Made by a program: the position numbers and the translations under genes | Assembly: GCF_963678635.1 (NCBI RefSeq) | Contig: NC_087064.1 | Span: 75,666,213-75,730,212, forward strand | DNA: 64,000 nt | Direction: 5' to 3' | Source of the DNA: Symsagittifera roscoffensis | Taxonomy: Eukaryota; Xenacoelomorpha; Acoela; Convolutidae | Part shown: positions 19,422-29,503 of the stretch, piece by piece | Layout: every line of letters starts with the position of its first letter | Position numbering within the stretch: position 1 is the first letter of the stretch | Notes under the pieces: generated by a model | What the model was told of the DNA's origin: nothing | Database searches by the model: none | Seen by the model: only the letters and a program-made list of their open reading frames with translations

Positions 19422-20639
19422 TAGACGTTTTTATGGCGCTCCTGGGTGGGCCTGTCAAAGGCATAAGACCATCATGATCAGCAAGCGTTTCAGCGACGAA
19501 CCCTCCGCTCCGGGCGTATGCCCGAGTTAGAGGCCTTAATGACCGTTATAGTACTAGGGGGAAGGTGTGTACCCTCCGTCTGGTACTATTTAGCTTTTTA
19601 ACTTAGTTAACACCGAAAATTCCGGGGGCCGGAGGGTTAGGTGGGAAGTCATGAGCCCGCTTGTCCCAAGGTCCCGGGACTAAAAACAATTAAAGAGAAA
19701 GCGTAAAACCAAACAAAAATAGTGTATAACCAAGAAAAAGCCAAAAACAAATTTATTTAAAAACAAAAAAGTACAAAAAACAGTAAAAAATCCAAAAAAG
19801 ACCAAAAACAGTAAAAAACGTAAAGTGACAGTTTATATGTTATTTCCGGACGAGATGTGATCTGACTTTCCTATTTGTTGTTGTTTCAGATTGATTTATA
19901 TCGTTTCTGATAGAAAGATTGTGTGTTTTGGTGAAGGGTTGGATACCCTCCCTCGAGTGTAATTTGAGTGTTTAAGCACGTTAATGGTGATTTTGCCGGT
20001 GACCGGAGGGTAGAGTGGCAAGCTGACCGACGTATTCCACACTCAACAGGGACATAGGGACAACATCCACAACGACTGTTGGGTATCGTTGAAGCAATTT
20101 TAGTATCGTTCGGGTACTATTTCATTAAAACTTAAGTGGTGGGGGGCACGATTGGCGCGGTCCGATTGTACCCTCCTTCGATTACAAATTTCCGAGTTAA
20201 GGGTCTTAATTCGGGTATTTTAGTGCAAAGGAGGGTATAGTACTATTCATTAACGACTACTAATAGATTATTGTCCTGACTATATATTACTTATCTCCTA
20301 TTTAGACCCAAGAAACACCCAAATTTCGTCGAAAAATTATCGATTTTTGACAAACTATAGACCCCAAATTTTTGGATATCCGAGCTTTTCCGAACAACAG
20401 AAAGCTTCTACATAGGGAGTAGCTACGTAGTTCAATCCCCCTAACTAAAGAAACCGCGTGAACGAAGACTCAGTGAAAGTTGAAAAAACCAAAATTTTTC
20501 GGTCAAAATTTCGATAATTTTCTGAATTTTGTCAATCTGTTTTGGGAATCGAGTTTTTGAGTTTTTAGAGTTAGAGCAATAAAATTTTTTGCATTACGAG
20601 CGTGCTAGCATAACGAGCTCAGCTGCCAGAAAAATTTTT
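19422..20639 (+). other. Leader of element 2, first part, with possible primer-binding site
   Basis: There is no gene. At 19433, TGGCGCTCCTGGGTGGGCC begins with TGG, the complement of a tRNA CCA end, twelve bases after the LTR; it is a candidate primer-binding site, but the tRNA was not identified. ACCCTCCG motifs and their complement appear at 19499, 19570, 19630, 19950, 20005, 20171 and 20230, sparser than in the next block. A-rich stretches at 19680-19820 contain AAAAACA repeats. Confidence 0.45.
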
Positions 20640-21600
20640 GAGTAACCCTCCGATTAGCTCCGTGGATAGAGTTAACGACTTAAGAATTGGAAAAGGAAGG
20701 AATCGGAGGGTCCAAATTTGATAGTTATTGGCCAAATTTTTGTCTCCAAACCAATTTTGGTCCGGTTTTTTTGCATAATTCCAGTGCCGTACAGGGCTAC
20801 TACGCTCGTTTCAATTATTTTTAGGCACTTTCAATAGGAATTGCGGAAAAAGTTCCTCAGAACCTATATAGGTGGTGAAAAAAGGCCATTTGGACAAACA
20901 CGTTTTTGGCAATTTCTCAAAGACTAGTCAACCGATCGGGATAATTTTGGTACCATAAGTCGACGTTTTGGACCACTTTTCCGGACCGCAACCGTTTTTG
21001 GGTTGATAATCTCGGAGAAGAAAAATTTTTTAGAATTTGTTGGTTCGGAGGGTCCAAATCACAGGTAACCCTCCGAGCGGCAGAAAATTTTATCTAAACA
21101 CCTTTTTATCCAACTGGGAAGGTTGACCGTGTCAGCCAACCTAGTTTTAAGTCAGGTGAACCGCTTTTGGAGACTTTATCGCGGTAACATAACCTTTTTT
21201 CTTGATTTTTGGGGAACCCTCCGAAGTAACCCTCCGGAGTCAGCTAAACCCCTTAGCAACCCTCCTTAGTAAAAAATTTCCACGAGATCATCCAAAGAGG
21301 TTAAAACACCCCCCCTAGAGAATTTAGCTTGTTTTGACGCTTCCTGAAGTTAATTGAAGGCCCTTCTAAGTGAGGTTCAGAAATTTGAAAATTTTGAAGG
21401 TACCCTCCGAAGCAACCCTCCGGAGCATATTAAGCATCTTATTGACCCTCCTTAGTAAATTTAAGGGGAACCTCCGAAGTAACTTGGGTGATTAAGGTAC
21501 CCTCCGAAGTAGGCTAAGTGTCTTAACAACCCTCCGAAGTAACCCTCCGGAGTGTCTTAAACCTTCTAAACAACCTTCCTTTTAGAAACTTGAGGAAACC
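20640..21600 (+). repeat. Satellite-like unit inside the element 2 leader
   Basis: The plus strand here is a diverged reverse complement of one 985-bp unit of the array at 1-3655, circularly permuted. Matching landmarks in order are ATTGGAAAAGGAAGGAATCG, TTGGCCAAATTTTTGT, AATTCCAGTG, CTCAAAGACTA, CGCAACCGTTTTTGGGTTG, GGTTGACC, and the cluster ACCCTCCGAAGTAACCCTCC. About fifteen ACCCTCC or GGAGGGT motifs are present. The unit occurs once here and four times in the array. Confidence 0.85.
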
Positions 21601-21786
21601 TTCTGCGGCAATTTGGGAAACGGAAAATATCCATTTAATTAAAATCGTATTAGGATATTAGGCGGGCTTATTAGGATCATAAGAGCCCACTTTGACCCGG
21701 AAACTTGTGATCAACTTTGGATTCTTGATCGGGTGTATCAGAAGTACCCGAACAAAATTTTTTTGATTGTGATTTTGGTTGTGTGG

Positions 21787-22160
21787 TTGCCTTGAGCTAA
21801 TTAATAGGAAAGTTCGGGCAATCCGGGAACGAATAAAAGAAGACCTCGGTGAGTGTATTAGGCAAATACACACTCACTTGAGAAGAAAAGTTGTTCCCTA
21901 CTCTCGTGCACTTGGAGCAGTCCGGGTGTGGGAGAGCTTTTTCATAGACTTTAGAAATTTTCGATCAGAGGTTGCCTTGAGCCACTTAATAGGACAGCTC
22001 GGGCAATCGCAGGGCACCTAAAAAAAAACCTCGGTGGGTGTATTAGGCAAATACGCACCCACTTGAGAAGACTGTGTCCTGGGCTTTGTTCTTTCGGATC
22101 GTTCCGATTGGGGGAAGTCTTTTACTTTAAGACTAAGTTTTGTTGATCTGTTTCTGAATC
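21787..22160 (+). repeat. Two 185-bp leader repeats with conserved hairpins
   Basis: TTGCCTTGAGC starts copies at 21787 and 21972. Each copy has an outer stem (TTGCC with GGCAA) and an inner hairpin at 21849-21877 and 22034-22062. The inner hairpin has stem GTGAGTGTATT or GTGGGTGTATT, loop AGGCA, and 3' arm AATACACACTCAC or AATACGCACCCAC. The fourth stem pair changes from A-T to G-C with both partners altered, a compensatory change. Lying just upstream of gag, this is a candidate packaging or dimerisation structure by analogy with other retroelements; that role is inference. Confidence 0.7.
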
Positions 22161-22487
22161 ATCACTGCCTTTTATCAAAGATTGTTTAATTTTAACAAAG
22201 CAGTGACTTGATAAATTGTGTGGCAATAAATTGATACTGACAAAAAGTCGCTGTCACCTGTAGGATATTCTTATCTGATTATCCATTGTGTTTTGTGTGT
22301 TGATTATATCTTGTGAAAATTTTGTGATACTGTTATACTATACGACAAGGTTGAGTTAGCATTATATCAATACCGGGCAGGCCCTGTGTGTGTGTAACTC
22401 TAGCTGAGTCACTAAGATTGTCATTGAGAAACCTAAGAGATTGATACTGACTTTTCGACATACCAATATTGTTTTTTGTCACAAAGT
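22063..22487 (+). other. Leader of element 2 just upstream of gag
   Basis: No gene is visible. The sequence is mixed, moderately AT-rich, with no motif I recognise beyond the tail of the second leader repeat. Confidence 0.4.
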
Positions 22488-22619
22488 ATGCAGCGCAGGG
22501 ACTCGTTAGGATCGACTACTAAGATTCCCAGGCTGAGCAAGGGCAGCACGCGAAAATTTAAAACTAGGCGTAGCCAGTCCTCGTTTAGCAGCGCCTCCGA
22601 CGTGTTTGCTGAAAACTAA
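22488..22619 (+). CDS. gag: Basic N-terminal Gag segment cut off by a stop (element 2)
   Basis: ATG at 22488 opens a 43-codon frame: a basic peptide containing MQRRDSLGSTTK and STRKFKTRRSQSS, ending in TAA at 22617-22619. It is in the same frame as the long Gag ORF, 12 codons before the latter's ATG. In element 1 the basic start (MRRSRV) and the later MVNTRSAKEN block are in one continuous frame, so this peptide is most likely the original Gag N-terminus separated by a nonsense mutation. The alternative is a genuine upstream ORF. Confidence 0.55.
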   Translation: MQRRDSLGSTTKIPRLSKGSTRKFKTRRSQSSFSSASDVFAEN

Positions 22620-22655
22620 TCGACTAAAGGTCAACCTGATCTTTCAGTGAGCGGA

Positions 22656-25600
22656 ATGAGATTAAGGAGCGAGAAAAACCTCGATGGCGATCAAAGGCGG
22701 AGCGCCGAAGCCGGAACCGCAAGCGAAACGCTTGTGGACCCCTTTGACGAGGGAGAACAGACGCTCATTCGACCCGAATTTGAGCCGAGCGAGGACCTCG
22801 AGCGGGAGGAAGTCGAGAGGACGGAGGAGACCTCGGAGCGTTCCGAGGTCGAGCCGCGAGAGGAAGTGTTATTCAAGGGAATGTCCAAATCGGAGACCAA
22901 GAGTCATAGGTGGAGGGGAGAATATTCACATTCGGCAAGTACCCACTCATCTCTGGCCAAGCAGAGCAACAACGCGATGATGTCGAGTATAAGCCCGAGT
23001 GAAGAACAGCAGGGTTCGAAGGCCAAGAAGAGTTGGAAGTCTTTGTACGACGAGCGCATGGCGTCACTACCAACTGTAGGTTTAACTTCCAGTTATGACT
23101 ACCCGGAGATAGCCCATCCGGATGTGAACTTCACACCGTGCCCAAGGAACGATATGAGCAGGAAGGCGTCGTCAGCCTCGTCGACCAGGCCCATGTCAGA
23201 TGGGATAACGATGGGAGCGTCATCAACCTTCGACAGATTAATGACGTCGATGAGCAAGCAAAAAGGCGGTGCGTCATCAAGCACCAGGCTGCAGCCGCAG
23301 TTGACCTCATCTTCTCTGGGGCTAACCCCGTCATTCGGGGCCACAGGCGACATAAGCGACATGTTCGCTGGCGTAATGAATGGTCTAGATGAACTGAGAC
23401 GGGACATGGCTAAAAGAATAGATCAGGTTGATGAGAAGGCTCACAAAGGTCAAGAGAATCTGAGAGACGAACTAACGCACGTGAAGTCGCAGGCGAGGGT
23501 TGATCAGGCTCAGTTGATACACAACACTGATCAATGCCTGGCGGAGAGCCTGGCACAGGCAAACAAGGAGTCATACGAAAGAGAGGCTAGGATGACCAGG
23601 GAGATCGAACGATTGTTGAACGATCATGATAGTACCTACGCCCACACGATGACTAGCCTGGAGAAAAGGTTAGATGCAAAGTCTGACTTAATGATGCGGA
23701 AGCTTGACGCGATCCTGAATGGGAGCAATTGGCAGGAGCGTTCCAACCCAAGGGAGCGCTCACGCCATGCAAATGATGGAGATGGTACGGGCAGCAATGC
23801 CAGAGCCCAGCAAGGCTCGAGAACGAACTACGAACCTAGAAACAAGGAGCGGCCAAGGGCAGCGCCGTCGAGGCCTGGCTGGACGAATCCAGTCCCGCCG
23901 GAGGCAGATGCCACCCCGGAGACAATGTTGCCAACTGTGCTACAAGTCAGTTCAGTACCAGATCTGACTACAGTCTCACAGGATACAACGATGTATGCCT
24001 CGATGTTTGAGCCCCTGAACAGATCTCTCGAAACATTCATTACCAAGCTCTCGAAGTCAACCGAGAGACGAGAGAGGTCAAGAAGGACACTGAAAAAGCC
24101 GAAGTCATATAAAGACGAGACAGACGGCTGCATTGATACTTGGATAGAGGTGATGAAGTTACACTTTGAGGAAGAGAATCTCTCCAAGAAACAAGAGTGC
24201 AGCGCGCTGAAGAGCAACCTGGAGGGTACTGCATTAAGTTGTGTAATGGCGAAAAGAGCCAATGAGAGAGACAGCGCTCGCAAGATATTCGACATCCTGC
24301 TGAATCGTTTCGGCTCTGGAGTACAGGGGCACCAGGCTATGGTTAAATTCGAAAAGAGGCGTCAAAGAGATGACGAATCCATAGATAAATTTTTGGACGA
24401 CCTTGAGTTGCTTAGGAGGAGAAGCAATCCCGATGAGAGAATATCCGAGCGGAACTTGGCGATTGCTTCGAAGTTCATGGACGGAGTAAAGAGTGAGGAG
24501 TTGAAGACGATGTTGGCCACACATTTCACCCTGTCACTTGATCAGGTACCCACGCTCGATGATTTGCGCATGAAGTCACGCGAGTATTTGCTCATAAAGC
24601 CGAGGGCGCAAAACCGTTACAGCAATTATGGTAACTATAGCGGGACAAACACTGGTGCGAATTCCAGTTGGTACAAACCTCGCGATGACATGGATAAGAG
24701 GAGATCGTGTGCGAATTGTGGTTCGATGGACCATCACGTTTCCGCGTGTTCTGCATACAAACAGAACATGAAGGCGATAGGCTACTTTCTCGAGGACGCC
24801 GATGCGACCGACGAGGATCACGAAGAGTATGTCAGAGGGCTCATCATGAAATATGGTCCGAGGTGTTTCTTCTGTAATTTGGAGGGACACTTCAAGTCGG
24901 ATTGTACTCAATTTTGGGATGCAGTTGCGGACGCGAAACAACCCCGCCACAAAGAGGCGCTTCCGGGTGTCAAGGCCAGTCGAGCACGTCTGATGAACGA
25001 GGCTGAGTCTCGGAGAAAGGAGACGACACCGAGCACCTTTACGACGAAGAAGGTGAAGACACTGCCTGATGAGGTGGTAGCCTCGAGCCTGGAGGCAGAA
25101 TCGTCTAGCCCACTCAAGGTGGATTACGGCCTGGCGGCAAGGACAGCGCTGCAGAATGTCAAACAGGACCTAGCCACGAAAGAAGTGGAGCAATGGGTAA
25201 GGTCGGAGCTGGAGAGCACAGATCTTCGGGAAAGTTTTAATATTCTGGGTAAAACGACGAAAGTAGAAGACAAAGAGGAACCCAGGAAACAAGGACTAAA
25301 ACTGAACGTTATATCTGGTAAAACTTTCGGCATGACGAAAGAGGGGACAAAAATAATGTCCATTATCTCAGTCGCAGGGCACCAGGTGGTCAAGAACTTG
25401 AGTGAACCATCAGAGATTACACTAGTCCACCTGGACATCTATGCCGACTACCTGAAGGAGAAAGATCCCAAACTGGACTCCAGGGCAGTGCGAGCGCTGC
25501 TCACAACGGGAGGTCCGAGGCTGATGAAAGTGGATGGACATTATATCGATGTCCATGGCCCTTACCCGATTCTAATGAATGTGGATGGCATCAATATCTA

Positions 25601-25904
25601 CACGAAAGCTCACATAACTGATGCGAACGATCACATTGGCCGGATATACATTGGTCAGGAGGAGCTGAAGGTTAGACGAATCGGACAAAACGCGATGCTC
25701 GAACAAGATGCGGTGCATATAGGTTGCGAGCCCGATCTGGCCGCACACGTGCTGGACGTGCAAGGCAGGCAACTTTCAGTTAAGGGACTGGTAGACACGA
25801 GAGCAGTGGTTAGTGTCATGCCAGTCAAAATTTGGACCGACATGGGTTTCGAAAGGTCGGATCTCATACCGAAAAACATCAGGTTGGCAGCTGCCAAGCA
25901 GTGA
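22656..25904 (+). CDS. gag: Gag and N-terminal half of protease (element 2)
   Basis: A 1083-codon frame starts at ATG 22656 (MRLRSEKNLDG). In order it has an acidic low-complexity region, a Ser-rich region, a charged coiled-coil-like stretch (about codons 255-370; MAKRIDQVDEKAHKGQENLR), the capsid-like Gag core (about 480-620; RFGSGVQGHQAMVKFEKRRQ), two CX2CX4HX4C knuckles (CANCGSMDHHVSAC and CFFCNLEGHFKSDC) and, at the end, the protease signature. There the catalytic triplet reads DTR instead of DTG (GLVDTRAVVSVMP), which should abolish activity. TGA at 25902-25904 falls inside the protease where element 1 has Gly, so Gag and Pol were originally one frame. Confidence 0.9.
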   Translation: MRLRSEKNLDGDQRRSAEAGTASETLVDPFDEGEQTLIRPEFEPSEDLEREEVERTEETSERSEVEPREEVLFKGMSKSETKSHRWRGEYSHSASTHSSLAKQSNNAMMSSISPSEEQQGSKAKKSWKSLYDERMASLPTVGLTSSYDYPEIAHPDVNFTPCPRNDMSRKASSASSTRPMSDGITMGASSTFDRLMTSMSKQKGGASSSTRLQPQLTSSSLGLTPSFGATGDISDMFAGVMNGLDELRRDMAKRIDQVDEKAHKGQENLRDELTHVKSQARVDQAQLIHNTDQCLAESLAQANKESYEREARMTREIERLLNDHDSTYAHTMTSLEKRLDAKSDLMMRKLDAILNGSNWQERSNPRERSRHANDGDGTGSNARAQQGSRTNYEPRNKERPRAAPSRPGWTNPVPPEADATPETMLPTVLQVSSVPDLTTVSQDTTMYASMFEPLNRSLETFITKLSKSTERRERSRRTLKKPKSYKDETDGCIDTWIEVMKLHFEEENLSKKQECSALKSNLEGTALSCVMAKRANERDSARKIFDILLNRFGSGVQGHQAMVKFEKRRQRDDESIDKFLDDLELLRRRSNPDERISERNLAIASKFMDGVKSEELKTMLATHFTLSLDQVPTLDDLRMKSREYLLIKPRAQNRYSNYGNYSGTNTGANSSWYKPRDDMDKRRSCANCGSMDHHVSACSAYKQNMKAIGYFLEDADATDEDHEEYVRGLIMKYGPRCFFCNLEGHFKSDCTQFWDAVADAKQPRHKEALPGVKASRARLMNEAESRRKETTPSTFTTKKVKTLPDEVVASSLEAESSSPLKVDYGLAARTALQNVKQDLATKEVEQWVRSELESTDLRESFNILGKTTKVEDKEEPRKQGLKLNVISGKTFGMTKEGTKIMSIISVAGHQVVKNLSEPSEITLVHLDIYADYLKEKDPKLDSRAVRALLTTGGPRLMKVDGHYIDVHGPYPILMNVDGINIYTKAHITDANDHIGRIYIGQEELKVRRIGQNAMLEQDAVHIGCEPDLAAHVLDVQGRQLSVKGLVDTRAVVSVMPVKIWTDMGFERSDLIPKNIRLAAAKQ

Positions 25905-27227
25905 GCGATCTATGTGACTGGACGAACCCCGATCATTTCACTACAGCTCGGAGGAAGACATCTTTGGATGAGCTTCCTAGTAGTGGAGAATTTGGACGAA
26001 TCCGATCAGTTCAACTTAGGAAGGGACTTCGTGCGCAACTCTGACGTCACGATCGATCTCAATGACGGGTTGATTAGGATCAAGGATCCTGAGAGAAAGT
26101 ATGAAAAGAGACCCCTTAATAAGATCTTAATTAACCAGGCCAAGGTGCCGATTTTTCTGGATCGAAAAGTTAGATTAAAACCAAAACAAGCCGTAGTAGC
26201 GACGTTTAGGATGAGGAACTTGAATGAACTCAGCAATGACAGACAGGTGTGTCTGGTACCAAATCCAAACAGTAAAAGCTCGGCTATTTTAGGAAGAAGC
26301 TTCTCACTCACTCAGAGCGGACTGTGTGTGAGTGTGTTATTGAACACAGAAGCAACAACAGTGACAATACAGAGGGGAAAGAAACTTGGCTACGCTTTGC
26401 CTCTGAACACAGACTTTCAGAGTGTGGAGAACTTGAAAAAGTTTGATGTAACTAAATGTCCATTACATGCGAACCAAGAATGTATAATGACGAGAGTGAA
26501 TGAATTGAAATCTTCTAGGAAATTGTTTTCAATGAAGTCGGAAACAGATGATGGGCTGTCTAGTTGTTCCAACTTTCCTGAGAGGCCGACAGAAGCAGAG
26601 TTAGCGGCGAATAAACCTGTCCTACCTGAGATAGAACATCTGAAGGGTAAAATACCAGACAAGGAACTAGGTTCGCTCATAGCGGTGCTAAATCGGAACG
26701 CAGACGTTTTTTCGAAACATAAGGCCGACATAGGCTGTTGTAATTTTGTAGAACACGAGATTGAGATAGAAGAGGGCTCGGTACCTCATAGGGAAGGGGC
26801 GAGAAGAATGACCCCAAACAAGTCAAAAGCGTGTAGGAAGGAAATCGAGATGTTAATGGAGTACGACATTATCGAGCCGTCGAAGTCCCCATGGGCTTGT
26901 GGCGTGGTCATGGCGAAAAAGAAAGGGGGACAACTCAGATTTTGTTGTGATTTCCGTTATCCGAACGCAGTTACTATAAAGGACGCATACCCGATTCCCC
27001 GCATCGATGAGAGCCTATCCAAGCTGGGAGACGCGAAGTTCTTCACGACGTTGGATTTGGGCTCTGCGTTCTGGCAAGTGCCACTCAGAAAGCAGGATCG
27101 AGAGAAAACAGGCTTCGCGTGTGAGCTGGGATTGTTCCAGTGGAAGAGGATGCCATTCGGATTGTGCAACGCGACGGCCACATTCCAGCGACTGATGGCC
27201 CAGGCACTCACGAGCGTCACTAAGTAA
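25905..27227 (+). pseudogene. pol: Protease C-terminal half and reverse transcriptase palm/fingers (element 2)
   Basis: Same frame as Gag. It holds GRTPIISLQLG and NLGRDFVRNSDVTID (protease second half), a linker with VLPEIEHLKGKI, then RT motifs SPWACGVVMAKKK, RFCCDFRYPNAVTIKDAYP, FFTTLDLGSAFWQVPLRKQD and FGLCNATATFQRLM. It stops at TAA 27225-27227. Directly after the stop, YGNLIIATP appears where element 1 has the YVDD box, so an in-frame deletion of about 24 bases removed the catalytic Asp pair. The protein could not polymerise DNA. Confidence 0.9.
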
Positions 27228-28004
27228 TACGGGAATCTCATCATTGCAACACCAACCTTAGAAGACCACATAGAGAGGTTGGAGGAGGTGTTTTCTTGCA
27301 TGAAGCAGGCGGGTCTGAAATGTAAACCCTCTAAGTGTGAAATCCTCAGAGATTCCATAAAATATCTGGGCCGCCTGGTTGACAAACATGGAGTGAGACC
27401 AGATCCCGAAGCGGTTGAAGCGGTGCTGACCTGGAAGGCACCTAAAACAGATACACAGCTGATGAGTTTTTTGGGATTCGCTAATTATTATCGAGAGTTC
27501 ATCAAGGGGTATGCTGACAAAATATACCCCATGCAGAGGTTGATGAGAAACAAGGGCAAAAAGTTCACTAGGACTGATGAGGCACAAGTTTCATTTGAAA
27601 ACATCAAACGTGAACTTTGCGAGGCACCGGTCCTCGGCATGCCAACAGAGAAGGGGACGTTCGTGCTGGATACGGATGCATCAGTAGTTGCGATATCGGG
27701 CATACTTCACCAGGAGCAGGAGTGGAACGGGAGAACGGTTCTTCGTCCGATAGTCTACGGGAGTAAAGTCCTGAGTGATACTGAAATGAAGTACGGCGCA
27801 CCAAAAGCGGAGATGTTTGCGGTGATCACTTTCGTGGAAAAATACAGGGCTTACTTGGGGAGTGCTCCCTTCAAGTTACGTGTGGATAATCGTAAATCGT
27901 GCCCTTGCCTGGCTGAAAACCTATTCGATGGACCAAAGTTATATTGGTCGTTGGATCGTGCGCCTGGATGGATACCACATGATCATAGAGCATCGTACCC
28001 GTGA
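27228..28004 (+). pseudogene. pol: RT thumb/connection and RNase H (element 2)
   Basis: Same frame continues: TLEDHIERLEEVFSCMKQAG, RRLVD-type connection, FLGFANYYREFIKGYADK, and RNase H beginning VLDTDASVVAISGILHQEQ with its first Asp intact, then YGSKVLSDTEMKYGAPKAE. Just after FKLRVDN a 7-base tandem duplication (AATCGTAAATCGT near 27888) throws the frame, so the predicted end to 28004 is out-of-frame tail. The correct continuation lies one frame over. Confidence 0.85.
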
Positions 28005-28587
28005 CAAGCACCAGAACGCAGATAGCCTCAGAAAAAAGACAGAATTTTATGAGCGCCTCGAGGAGAAACAGGCTAACCAATCAGAAATCAAAGTCGGGTT
28101 TTCCTTTCTGGACAAAGAAACCTACGACAAACTGCCACTTACTAGGTGGTTAGACAAGTCAGGGAATCCTATACCCGGACACCCTGACCTTCCAGTGGAG
28201 ACGGCCGCGGAGATAAAGCTTTTAGCCAGAGGCGAGCCCGTTCCGTTGGATCTGCTAGTCCGATCCAACTTGGTACAGCAGGAACTTACCAGACTAGGTA
28301 TAAACAGCATGGCTCTATTGAACAGGACGGTGAACGTGGCGCCGGACATCATGGGAAAGCTCCGTGACTTGTTGGACAGGGAAGTGGATAGGCATGATCG
28401 TGAGTGGATGGAGACAATGCAGCGGTTGACTGTCACCGAGAGAACAGAGAAGAGGCCAGTGTCCATTCGCAGCCGAGGCGTTGAACGGGATTGCAGGTCG
28501 ATAGTCAACCAACTGGTGAGCTCGATGCCGAAGGAGGTCTTATTGAGAACTCTTATTGAGAACACTGAATCAGAACCAAACCACTGA
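27892..28587 (+). pseudogene. pol: RNase H end and start of Pol spacer (element 2)
   Basis: The frame reads NRALAWLKTYSMDQSYIGRW and MIIEHRTRDKHQNADSL, the RNase H C-terminal region with the conserved NADSL-type Asp. A spacer without recognised domain follows: GNPIPGHPDLPVETAAEIK, a helix-rich segment, and VNQLVSSMPKEVLLRTL. The last block matches VQSLVERIPEDILERTM in element 1, which anchors the spacer between the two elements. Confidence 0.75.
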
Positions 28588-29456
28588 GGAAGTCAGGATC
28601 AAGTCGAAGTCTAGCTTCACGAGGAGAGTGCACTTCACGGATGCAAAAGAAGTATACGAGCCGAGCCCCGATTGTTCGTCCGTGGACGAGACAATGTCCG
28701 GGGAGTCTGATACCTTCGAGCCAGTTAAGGACGACTCGTCTGAGGAGTCAGACACCTTTGAGCCCGTGCAGGACAACTTGTCCGGGGAGAGGTTGACGAG
28801 ACCACCTAGGGGTAGAATTTTGTCCGGGGAGTCGGGTTTGAAGCGACCGATGGACAGAGTTTTGTCCGGGGAGTCGAGAAACATCTCAGACAACTTGGAA
28901 TATGATGTTGGGAAATCAGTCGACTCAAGTGTTGACTCGAGGCCCCAGTCCTGGGACAACACATCTGAAACAACTTCCAATTCCGATATGTCAGAGATCG
29001 CAATCCACTCCTTATTGGTAGACTGGAAGCAGCGTGGGCTGGACCGAGAAACGCATCAGGATCCAGACAGGGACAGATACACCTCAGATGAAGAGGGCAC
29101 TGTGGTAGATAATGCCGCAGACGAGCTCGAGCTGATAGCAGTTTCGAAACGCCCAACCAGATTGCTGCCACATGGTCGTCCGTACCAATCTGGAACCATC
29201 TGTGCAGGAAGCGACGCCTTTGAAAAAGATATGGTGTGTCAAGTTGATGGACGATGCTCATGCTCCGGAGATAATGAGTGGGCAAATGAACGTGGTAAAG
29301 ACCTATTTGAAAGCCAGGTACAGGCTGTCGGATCTCCTAAGGGCTCAACGAAATGATAGAATGACGAGCAGTCTGAAGAGATGGATCGAGAATGGAGCAC
29401 CTGGCAAGGGAGGTTTGGAAGAAGACAGCTACAAGATCTTGAAGCAATTTACCTGA
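28588..29456 (+). pseudogene. pol: Acidic Pol spacer with SGES repeats (element 2)
   Basis: The frame 28556-29171 is acidic and repetitive: MSGESDTFEPV, SSEESDTFEPV, NLSGERL, ILSGESGL and VLSGESRN. The SGE tripeptides are encoded by TGTCCGGGGAG at 28695, 28779, 28821 and 28863. After a frame change near 29172 the text VVRTNLEPSVQEATPLKK and KARYRLSDLLRAQR matches the end of the element 1 spacer. No known domain is recognised. It lies where Ty3/gypsy Pol normally has a short linker before integrase. Confidence 0.65.
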
Positions 29457-29503
29457 AGCGAAACGACTTGTTGTACCTGAACAAGGACGGAATCGTAGCC
29501 TGA

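Noticed and set aside
25902..25904. Programmed stop readthrough between Gag and Pol of element 2
   Set aside because: The TGA falls within the protease domain and element 1 has a Gly codon at the aligned place, so a simple nonsense mutation is more likely.
27225..27227. Conserved stop just before the RT catalytic box in both elements
   Set aside because: Codon alignment puts the two TAA codons one position apart, so they are independent mutations, not a shared signal.
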